The notes beneath the pieces were generated by a model. It was not told where the DNA came from, ran no database searches, and saw nothing but the letters and a program-made list of their open reading frames with translations. The translations under genes and the position numbers were made by a program. A stretch of 6,001 bases of DNA from Candidatus Bipolaricaulota bacterium (GTDB lineage: Bacteria > Bipolaricaulota > Bipolaricaulia > UBA7950 > UBA9294). Location: assembly GCA_020350845.1 (NCBI GenBank), contig CP070725.1, forward strand, positions 831,094-837,094. Direction: 5' to 3'. Positions 1-4,356 of this stretch are shown here, one piece after another (within the stretch, counting starts at the first letter, position 1; each line of letters starts with the position of its first letter).

Positions 1-138
1 GTGCCAGAGAGCGACCGTTTCCTGTCTCCAATCCTGGCAACGGTTCCGGCCCAGCTCGTGGCCTATCACATGAGCGTGGCGCGGGGAATCGACCCCGACT
101 TTCCACGGAATCTGAGCAAGACGCTCACGGTCGACTAG
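1..138 (+). CDS. glmS: glutamine--fructose-6-phosphate aminotransferase (isomerizing), C-terminal fragment
   Basis: This is the last 45 codons of a gene that begins left of the window; the GTG at position 1 is an internal Val codon, not a start. GlmS makes glucosamine-6-phosphate from fructose-6-phosphate and glutamine, the first step of UDP-GlcNAc and hence peptidoglycan and LPS synthesis, in the cytoplasm. The fragment matches the end of the second SIS (isomerase) domain: P-AQLVAYHMSVARG-D-D-PRNLSKTLTVD compares directly with the family ending LQLLAYH-A--KGTDVDQPRNLAKSVTVE. The Lys in PRNLSK corresponds to the C-terminal lysine that forms a Schiff base with the sugar in the E. coli enzyme, and the acidic final residue is conserved as Asp. 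The gene ends normally at TAG 136-138, which overlaps the stop of the opposing serine hydrolase gene. Upstream domains (glutaminase, first SIS) cannot be seen. Confidence 0.93.
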   Translation: MPESDRFLSPILATVPAQLVAYHMSVARGIDPDFPRNLSKTLTVD

Positions 139-1187
139 CCGTCCGGCGCGGGGTCGCGAGTCTCCAGGAGATCGTCCAGCAGCAGGAGCAGCTCGAGGAA
201 GATCGGGCGCACCTTGGACCCGTCTCCGTCCACCGCGAGCACTCCCGCGACCCCGTGCTCGAAGTCGACCCACGGGGTGAACCCGTTCGCGCCCGGGGCG
301 GATGCGAGGAGGATCTCCCCGCTCTCGGGATCGACACGCTCGCGCCAACAGCCGAGGCCGACCCCGTGCTCCGGACCGTAGACTATCTCCGGAGTCTGGT
401 CTGTGAGAAGGAGATCCACCGCCTCCGGCGAGAGGATCGTCCGGTCGTCGTAGCGCCCCCGCTGGAGAAGCATCGTCACGAACCGGCTGTAGTCGCGCAG
501 CGTGCTCTGGCCCCCTCCCCCGATGACGGGATTGGTCGTCGCGGCGAACGCGTGGTAGTCCGTCTCGTGCATTCCCAAGGGATCGGCGATCCTCGCCGCG
601 AACAGCTCATGCCACCCGGAATCGGCGGCGCGCTCGGCGATCGCCCCGGCGATCTGCATCGACACCTCGCCGTACGCGAAGACCCTTCCTGGGGCCGTGA
701 GCACGGGGAGCCGAGAGAGCCGGTCGGCGCACGACTGGAGCGCCATCGTGTCCGTGCATCCGTCGTCCGGGACTTCGCCGGGAAGCCCTGACGTGTGCGT
801 AAGCAGGTGGCGGAGCGTGATCGGCGACTCCTCGACATGGAGTGCGGGGAAGTGATCGGCGGCGAGGTCATCGAGCGTCAGCGCTCCGCCGTCGACGAGC
901 GCCGCGACGACCGCCGCCGACAACCACTTCGAGGCGGAGTACACGGGAACGACGGTATTGACGGCGAAGCCACCGACGACCCGCTCGTAGAGCACGTCGC
1001 CGTCGCGGACCAGCCGCAGGCCGCAGCTGCCGATCGTCTCCGCCGCGTCCTCGAGGAAGCGGTCGAGCGCCGAGAAGTCCTCCGCGGCGGCCGCTGCGAG
1101 GAGGCACGTCACGACCAGGACACCGGCGAGCAGCCCGTACCGAGCGGCGCAGCGGGCGCCTCTTCGTCCCCATGGTTCGGCGATCAT
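135..1187 (-). CDS. exported serine hydrolase of the class C beta-lactamase / penicillin-binding protein fold
   Basis: The product is 350 aa. Residues 1-36 look like a Sec signal peptide: an Arg-rich n-region (GRRGARCAAR), a hydrophobic core (YGLLAGVLVVTCLLAAAAA) and likely cleavage before ED. The Cys at 28 is not in a convincing lipobox. The mature part shows the SxxK active-site motif S84-A-S-K87, followed by a helix and the family block LTLDDLAADHFP...ITLRHLLTHTSGLPG, then F-A-Y172-G-E in place of the usual Y-x-N, a GGGGQSTLRDYSRFVTMLL block, and near the end SAPGANGFTPWVD instead of a KTG/HxG box. This points to a periplasmic esterase, DD-peptidase-like or amidase-like enzyme rather than a proven antibiotic-resistance enzyme; the substrate cannot be told. 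An in-frame ATG at 1241 exists, but a well-spaced promoter lies between it and ATG 1187 and the signal peptide fits the shorter form, so 1187 is chosen. It converges on glmS with overlapping stops. Confidence 0.88.
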   Translation of the reverse strand: MIAEPWGRRGARCAARYGLLAGVLVVTCLLAAAAAEDFSALDRFLEDAAETIGSCGLRLVRDGDVLYERVVGGFAVNTVVPVYSASKWLSAAVVAALVDGGALTLDDLAADHFPALHVEESPITLRHLLTHTSGLPGEVPDDGCTDTMALQSCADRLSRLPVLTAPGRVFAYGEVSMQIAGAIAERAADSGWHELFAARIADPLGMHETDYHAFAATTNPVIGGGGQSTLRDYSRFVTMLLQRGRYDDRTILSPEAVDLLLTDQTPEIVYGPEHGVGLGCWRERVDPESGEILLASAPGANGFTPWVDFEHGVAGVLAVDGDGSKVRPIFLELLLLLDDLLETRDPAPDG

Positions 1188-1193
1188 CGCGTC

Positions 1194-1222
1194 ATGGTAG
1201 GAACTGGAAGCGTGGCGGGCAA
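1194..1222 (-). promoter_or_regulatory. candidate leaderless promoter of the serine hydrolase gene
   Basis: On the minus strand TTGCCC (1222-1217), a 17-bp spacer and TACCAT (1199-1194) are followed by only 6 nt before ATG 1187. Transcription would therefore start at or next to the A of the ATG. No Shine-Dalgarno sequence precedes this ATG, which fits a leaderless mRNA. The promoter is assigned from the sequence pattern only. Confidence 0.45.
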
Positions 1223-1246
1223 CTGAAAAGGGCGATCTCATCGTGC

Positions 1247-1275
1247 TTGACAGCCTCTTGGAGGGCTCCTATAGT
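1247..1275 (+). promoter_or_regulatory. sigma70-type promoter of the tRNA gene
   Basis: TTGACA (1247-1252) is a perfect -35 consensus. It is followed by exactly 17 bp and TATAGT (1270-1275), a five-of-six -10 match. Predicted initiation near 1282 lies about 2 nt before the mature tRNA 5' end, leaving almost no 5' leader. This is the strongest promoter in the window. It probably also drives the RNase HI-like gene and dtd, because no other promoter is visible before them. Confidence 0.85.
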
Positions 1276-1283
1276 GCGTTCGC

Positions 1284-1355
1284 GGGTCCATAGCTCAGGG
1301 GCAGAGCAGCCGGCTCATAACCGGTCGGTCCCAGGTTCGAATCCTGGTGGACCCA
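1284..1355 (+). tRNA. tRNA with CAU anticodon (elongator Met or tRNA-Ile2)
   Basis: A full 72-nt cloverleaf can be drawn. The acceptor stem is GGGTCCA (1284-1290) with TGGACCC (1348-1354), 7/7 paired. The D arm is GCTC/GAGC with a short 7-nt loop containing GG. The anticodon arm is GCCGG (1309-1313) with CCGGT (1321-1325), one G-U pair, and a CTCATAA loop giving anticodon CAT at 1316-1318. A 5-nt variable loop precedes the T arm CCAGG/CCTGG with loop TTCGAAT. The discriminator is A1355 and no 3' CCA is encoded (ACC follows), so a CCA-adding enzyme is needed. It is not the initiator: position 1-72 is a normal G-C pair and the three consecutive G-C pairs at the base of the initiator anticodon stem are absent. 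Elongator Met and lysidine-modified Ile2 cannot be separated by eye; the GGCTCATAACCG segment resembles some Ile2 genes. Confidence 0.95.
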
Positions 1356-1365
1356 ACCGCTGATC

Positions 1366-1887
1366 ATGGACAAGCTCTTCGTCTACGTGGATGGGACGGC
1401 AAGAGGCGAGCCCGGCGATGCGGCGATCGGTATCGTGATCACCGATACCGAGGGCAACGTCGTGCAGGAGGCTTCGCGGCTGATCGGCCGCTCGACGTCA
1501 CTCGTCGCGGAGTACCGCGCGTTGATCGAAGGCTGTCGGCTCGCGCACGGGCACGGGCCCGACTCGGTGATCGTGTTCACCGACAACCAGCAGCTGGCGA
1601 ATCACATCAACGGCGTCTTCGACACGCGGCGTCCCAATCTCCGCCACCTCGTGGAGGAGGCGAAGTCGATCCTCAACGGCTTTCCCGAATGGCGGGTGAA
1701 CTACATCGACCGCGCGGCGAACCGCCGCGCTCCGCGGCTCGTCGAACGTGCCTATCACCATCGCATCCAGGAGCAGGTGGCGCGCGAACGTCTGCAGGCG
1801 GTGATCCTTTCGCGCACGGCCTCCCTGTCGGAGGACGATCTCCAGCGTGTCGTCGATTTCGTCGACGACCTGTCCACCGAGGAGTAG
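1366..1887 (+). CDS. RNase HI-family (RVT_3-like) nuclease domain protein
   Basis: The product is 173 aa and probably cytoplasmic. Residues 1-126 form a type 1 RNase H fold: strand 1 with the first metal-binding acid (VYVD9GTARG, then AAIGIVI), E49 in LVAEYRALIEG, and D73 in VIVFTDNQQLANHI. The usual closing motif N-x-x-A-D-x-L-A is present as N119-R-R-A-P123-R-L-V, so the fourth catalytic Asp is replaced by Pro. Family members cleave RNA in RNA-DNA hybrids (primers, R-loops); activity here is uncertain because of this change. Residues 127-173 form a charged helical tail (RIQEQVARERLQAV, then SEDDLQRVVDFVDDL) not part of the minimal fold; it may mediate contacts. ATG 1366 lies 10 nt after the tRNA with no SD between them. 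No later start is usable without losing strand 1. dtd follows 2 nt after the stop, so the two are co-transcribed. Confidence 0.87.
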   Translation: MDKLFVYVDGTARGEPGDAAIGIVITDTEGNVVQEASRLIGRSTSLVAEYRALIEGCRLAHGHGPDSVIVFTDNQQLANHINGVFDTRRPNLRHLVEEAKSILNGFPEWRVNYIDRAANRRAPRLVERAYHHRIQEQVARERLQAVILSRTASLSEDDLQRVVDFVDDLSTEE

Positions 1888-1889
1888 CC

Positions 1890-2348
1890 GTGCGCATCGT
1901 CCTGCAGAGGGTTTCTCGTGCCAGCGTTCGCGTCGATGGCGACGTCGCCGGCTCGATCGGCGCAGGGCTACTCCTCCTCGGGGGCGTCGAACCGGACGAC
2001 GAGTCCCTCGATCTCGGACGAGTCGCCGCAAGGGTCTGCGAGCTACGCATCTTCGCCGACGACGCAGGCCGGATGAATCGCTCGCTGGAGGATGTCGACG
2101 GGGAGCTCCTCCTCGTCTCGCAATTCACGCTGTGCGCCGATACCCACAAGGGACGAAGACCGGGCTTCGACGGTGCGGCGACGCCCGAGGTCGCGCGCGC
2201 GGTGATCGACCGCCTCGTCGCCGCCTTCCGCGACCGCGGCCGCCCGCCCGAGGTCGGCGTCTTCGGGGCAAGGATGGACGTGGAGCTGACGAACGACGGC
2301 CCGGTGACGTTTCTCCTCGATCTTGCGCCGCCGGGGGGCGTGCGCTAG
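1890..2348 (+). CDS. dtd: D-aminoacyl-tRNA deacylase
   Basis: This 152-aa protein has the usual length of DTD. The enzyme hydrolyses D-aminoacyl (and mis-charged glycyl) ester bonds on tRNA, a chiral proofreading step in the cytoplasm, working as a homodimer. Visible family landmarks are the N-terminal RIVLQRVSRASVRVDG, then GLLLLGGVE, LRIFADDAGRMNRSL, the active-site block LLLVSQFTL (SQFTL at 77-81), the K-G-R-R-P-G-F variant of KGNRPSF, VGVFGARMDVEL, and the C-terminal NDGPVTFLLD that carries the Gly-cis-Pro pair (G137-P138). The start is GTG 1890, chosen because GAGGAG at 1879-1884 gives a 5-nt SD spacing and because family proteins begin exactly at this (M)R-x-V-x-QRV block. The gene follows the RNase HI-like gene by 2 nt and belongs to its operon. 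Its stop overlaps the -10 box of the rpmF promoter. Confidence 0.96.
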   Translation: MRIVLQRVSRASVRVDGDVAGSIGAGLLLLGGVEPDDESLDLGRVAARVCELRIFADDAGRMNRSLEDVDGELLLVSQFTLCADTHKGRRPGFDGAATPEVARAVIDRLVAAFRDRGRPPEVGVFGARMDVELTNDGPVTFLLDLAPPGGVR

Positions 2349-2351
2349 AAT
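2323..2351 (+). promoter_or_regulatory. candidate rpmF promoter overlapping the end of dtd
   Basis: TTGCGC (2323-2328), a 17-bp spacer and TAGAAT (2346-2351) match a sigma70-type promoter. The first three bases of the -10 box are the dtd stop codon. Predicted initiation near 2358 gives a leader of about 30 nt containing the rpmF ribosome binding site. The promoter would let L32 be made independently of the tRNA/dtd unit. Confidence 0.6.
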
Positions 2352-2376
2352 GCGCGCTCGGCATTCGACCCGAACG

Positions 2377-2383
2377 AAGGAGA
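2377..2383 (+). promoter_or_regulatory. strong ribosome binding site of rpmF
   Basis: AAGGAGA at 2377-2383 lies 4 nt before ATG 2388, counted from the end of the motif. It is the best SD match in the window and fixes the rpmF start. Such a strong site fits a ribosomal protein gene. Confidence 0.85.
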
Positions 2384-2387
2384 TCCC

Positions 2388-2579
2388 ATGGCCGTTCCCA
2401 AGTATCGAACCTCGAGATCGAAGGCGCGGATGCGCAGGGCGCATCGACGCGTGAGCGCATCGCCCGCGCTCGAGTGTTCGCACTGCCATGAGCTGAAGCT
2501 GCCGCACCGGGCCTGCCCGAGCTGTGGCTACTACAACGGTAAGCAGGTCGTTGCCGCCGCCGACGAGGAGAAGAGCTAG
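2388..2579 (+). CDS. rpmF: 50S ribosomal protein bL32
   Basis: The product is 63 aa, the normal size for bL32, a component of the large ribosomal subunit. The N-terminus MAVPKYRTSRSKARMRRAH is the diagnostic bL32 start: the Met-Ala-Val-Pro segment followed by an Arg/Lys-rich tail that inserts into 23S rRNA. The C-terminal half holds a zinc ribbon with two CxxC pairs, C30-S-H-C33 and C43-P-S-C46, so this is the zinc-binding (C+) form. YYNGKQV follows the second pair, as in other bL32 proteins, and the chain ends in an acidic tail. In many bacteria rpmF is followed by plsX and fabH; here a convergent gene lies directly downstream instead. The stop TAG 2577-2579 overlaps the stop of that gene. 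The gene has its own promoter and a strong SD. Confidence 0.97.
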   Translation: MAVPKYRTSRSKARMRRAHRRVSASPALECSHCHELKLPHRACPSCGYYNGKQVVAAADEEKS

Positions 2580-2866
2580 CCTTCGTCTGGCCTCGCTGAC
2601 GAGCTTCCCCCCTCGCCGTCGGCGGCCTTCTTCGCCCGCTTCACTTCGGCCTTCGCCCGCTTCTTCTCGATCTTTTGCAGGGCACGAAGCTCGTCGGATG
2701 TCGGGGGTTCCTCCCGCGCAGGCGGCGACGCCTCCAGGGTGGCCTGAGCCGCGCGTCGGCGATGGATGATGCGCATCGCGAGCACGCGGCCGAACTGCCC
2801 GACGAACCCCGCTGCCAGCGCCGCGAGCACCCACTTCAGAACATCCCACACCGCATCCCAGCTCAT
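2576..2866 (-). CDS. small single-pass membrane protein with basic coiled-coil tail, unrecognised
   Basis: The product is 96 aa and I do not recognise a named family. Residues 5-31 (WDAVWDVLKWVLAALAAGFVGQFGRVLAM) form one hydrophobic, amphipathic-edged helix, followed by a basic stop-transfer stretch (RIIHRRR). By the positive-inside rule the remainder should be cytoplasmic: a short Pro/Glu linker (SPPAREEPPTSDE), a Lys/Ala/Glu-rich helix likely to be a coiled coil (ELRALQKIEKKRAKAEVKRAKKA), and a Gly/Ser-rich acidic end. The reading frame stays open upstream to 3022, but that would run into ftsZ and through its promoter, so ATG 2866 is chosen. No SD is present. A -10-like box 7 nt upstream suggests leaderless expression. 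The gene converges on rpmF with overlapping stops and diverges from ftsZ, with which it shares an inverted repeat at the promoters. A role at the envelope or in division is only a guess from that position. Confidence 0.72.
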   Translation of the reverse strand: MSWDAVWDVLKWVLAALAAGFVGQFGRVLAMRIIHRRRAAQATLEASPPAREEPPTSDELRALQKIEKKRAKAEVKRAKKAADGEGGSSSARPDEG

Positions 2867-2873
2867 GCCCGAG

Positions 2874-2902
2874 AGGGTAGAGGAACGACCCGCCGGGGAC
2901 AA
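2874..2902 (-). promoter_or_regulatory. candidate leaderless promoter of the small membrane protein gene
   Basis: On the minus strand TTGTCC (2902-2897), a 17-bp spacer and TACCCT (2879-2874) are followed by 7 nt and ATG 2866, so initiation would fall at the start codon. The -35 box runs into the left arm of the inverted repeat at 2900-2908. The geometry resembles that of the serine hydrolase promoter. The -10 box is a weak match taken alone. Confidence 0.45.
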
Positions 2903-2934
2903 CAGCACAGGCCCGAAGCGCTCTAGTGCTGTTG
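2900..2934. repeat. 9-bp perfect inverted repeat joining two divergent promoters
   Basis: CAACAGCAC (2900-2908) and GTGCTGTTG (2926-2934) are exact reverse complements separated by 17 bp, with 26 bp between arm centres (about 2.5 helical turns). The terminal TTG of each arm, read outward, is the first half of the -35 box of the promoter on that side: TTGTCC to the left, TTGACT to the right. It could be a two-site operator, a duplicated promoter element, or a hairpin in read-through RNA. The AT-rich start-proximal sequence expected of an intrinsic terminator is absent. Confidence 0.7.
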
Positions 2935-2960
2935 ACTTTTGCCGTGTCGGTCGCCAGAAT
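2932..2960 (+). promoter_or_regulatory. sigma70-type promoter of ftsZ
   Basis: TTGACT (2932-2937), a 17-bp spacer and CAGAAT (2955-2960) match the sigma70 pattern at 5/6 and 4/6. Predicted initiation near 2967 gives a very short leader that starts at or just before the AGGAG (2967-2971), 8 nt upstream of ATG 2980. The promoter overlaps the right arm of the inverted repeat and so could be controlled together with the divergent membrane protein gene. Confidence 0.68.
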
Positions 2961-2979
2961 GGTATGAGGAGTGGAGAGG

Positions 2980-4347
2980 ATGTCAGAGAACGAGGGGCGA
3001 GGTGGGGGGAACCGCACGCCACGAGAGTTGTGGCGTGACGTGTTGGCGGCGGTGGATGACCACATCCTTCGTGCCTGCCTGCCGAAAGATCCTCGGTGGA
3101 TCGTTCTCGACGAGGAGCGCATCGAGGTCCGCGTCGAGAGCGAGTTCAAGAAGGACTACTGCCTGAAGAAGATCGATCGCCTCACACGCGCAGTCGAAGA
3201 GACGATCGGCCCGCGTGAGGTCGTCATCGGAGAGCCGCCGCTCATCGAGCAGGCGCAGGAAGACGACGGTCCGTCCCGCGTGGCGGCACGAATCGCAGTG
3301 CTCGGCGTCGGCGACGGGGGGATCAACGCCGTCGATCGCATGCATCGCGAGCAGCTCCAGGGAGTCCGGCTCGTCGCCGTGGACACCGACAAGCAGGTCC
3401 TCGGGGTGACGAGTGCGTCGGAGACACTCCAGCTCGGCCTCGACATCACGGGGGGGCGCGGGACCGGAGGAGACGAAGACAAGGGGCGCCGGGCGGCGAT
3501 CGAGTCGAAGTGGGAGCTCGCGACGCTCGTTCGCGGGCTGGACCTCGTCTTCGTCACCGCCGGCCTCGGTGGCGGGACCGGTTCCGGAGCGGCCCCCGTG
3601 ATCGCGGAGTTCGCTCGTGAGGAGGGCGCACTCACCATCGGCGTGGTCACCAAGCCGTTCACCTTCGAGGGCTCTGTGCGGATGGGGCGTGCCGAGGCCG
3701 GACTCGCGCGGCTGCGTGACGCAGCCGACGTGCTCATCGTGATCTCCAACGATCGCCTCCTCGAATCCTCGGTCCGCGGTCTCGCGATGACCGAAGCGTT
3801 CGAGCTCGCGGACAGCATCCTCCATCAGGGTGTGCGCGGCATCTCCGACCTGATCACCGTTCGCGGCCTGGTGAACCTCGACTTCGCGGACATCCGTAGC
3901 CTCTTGTCGGGCGCCGGTGAGGCGATGATGGGGATGGGGTCCGCGGACGGCGAGCAGCGCGCCGCGGCGGCGGCGCGCGCTGCGTGCAACAACCCGCTCC
4001 TCGAGGGAGGGTCCATCCGCGGAGCGCGGAGGATGATCATGAATGTGACCGGCGGGCCGGATCTCACCCTCGGGGAGGTCACGGAAGCGGGAGATCTGAT
4101 CCGCAAGGTCGCCGCCACCGAGTGTGACCTCGTCTTCGGTGCCGTCGTCCAGGACGATTTCGACAGGGGCGTTCAGATCACGGTCATCGCCGCGGACTTC
4201 GGGGAGCCGAAGGAGGAGGAGCGGGAGCGGCGCGTCCCGGTGAAGCGCGAGCGGCTTCCCGCGGACGGCGATTACGATGTGCCCGCCTACCTCCGCCGTA
4301 GCCGCGAGGCGCAGGAGGCGGAGTCGAAGGACGAGCCCGACGCATAA
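2980..4347 (+). CDS. ftsZ: FtsZ cell-division GTPase with an N-terminal extension resembling DnaA domain I
   Basis: The product is 455 aa; most FtsZ are about 350-400. Residues 103-408 are the tubulin-like GTPase that polymerises into the cytokinetic Z-ring: T1 loop GVGDGGINAV (109-118), AVDTD (134-138), the GTP signature AGLGGGTGSGAAP (194-206), TIGVVTKPFTFEG, SNDRLL, AFELAD, and the T7 catalytic loop N299-L-D301-F-A-D304 that completes the neighbouring GTPase site. A short charged linker (408-430) leads to D-Y-D-V-P-A-Y-L-R-R (431-440), the conserved C-terminal peptide that binds FtsA/ZipA-type partners, so a true division role is likely. Residues 1-100 are additional: ELWRDVLAAVDDHIL...RWIVLDEERIEVRVESEFKKDYCLKKIDRL...IG has the LW, hydrophobic and N/S-EF-x-x-D pattern of the DnaA N-terminal domain. 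That homology is inferred by eye. ATG 2980 is preferred over GTG 2971 because of AGGAG 8 nt upstream. No ftsA or ftsQ is adjacent. Confidence 0.93.
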   Translation: MSENEGRGGGNRTPRELWRDVLAAVDDHILRACLPKDPRWIVLDEERIEVRVESEFKKDYCLKKIDRLTRAVEETIGPREVVIGEPPLIEQAQEDDGPSRVAARIAVLGVGDGGINAVDRMHREQLQGVRLVAVDTDKQVLGVTSASETLQLGLDITGGRGTGGDEDKGRRAAIESKWELATLVRGLDLVFVTAGLGGGTGSGAAPVIAEFAREEGALTIGVVTKPFTFEGSVRMGRAEAGLARLRDAADVLIVISNDRLLESSVRGLAMTEAFELADSILHQGVRGISDLITVRGLVNLDFADIRSLLSGAGEAMMGMGSADGEQRAAAAARAACNNPLLEGGSIRGARRMIMNVTGGPDLTLGEVTEAGDLIRKVAATECDLVFGAVVQDDFDRGVQITVIAADFGEPKEEERERRVPVKRERLPADGDYDVPAYLRRSREAQEAESKDEPDA

Positions 4348-4356
4348 CGCTCGACC

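Noticed and set aside
255..1226. Plus-strand open frames at 255-791 and 795-1226
   Set aside because: Both lie wholly opposite the serine hydrolase gene, which has active-site motifs and a signal peptide. Their translations are low-complexity and unrecognisable.
1188..1241. Upstream in-frame ATG at 1241 as start of the serine hydrolase
   Set aside because: It would add 18 residues before the signal peptide and place the start upstream of the best promoter. No well-spaced SD precedes it.
2900..2934. Inverted repeat as an intrinsic terminator
   Set aside because: The 17-nt loop is long, the stem lacks a GC-rich base, and the arms sit at the -35 boxes of divergent promoters rather than after a gene end. 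The TTTT at 2937-2940 is too short and interrupted.
2971..2979. GTG 2971 as the ftsZ start
   Set aside because: It overlaps the AGGAG that serves as SD for ATG 2980 and has no SD of its own.
2867..3022. N-terminal extension of the small membrane protein frame to 3022
   Set aside because: It would overlap the ftsZ start and run through both promoters. The added residues lack the pattern of a conserved domain and the membrane helix begins just after ATG 2866.
2043..3149. 368-codon minus-strand frame across dtd, rpmF and the ftsZ start
   Set aside because: It crosses three supported genes and the divergent promoter region, and its translation shows no family pattern.
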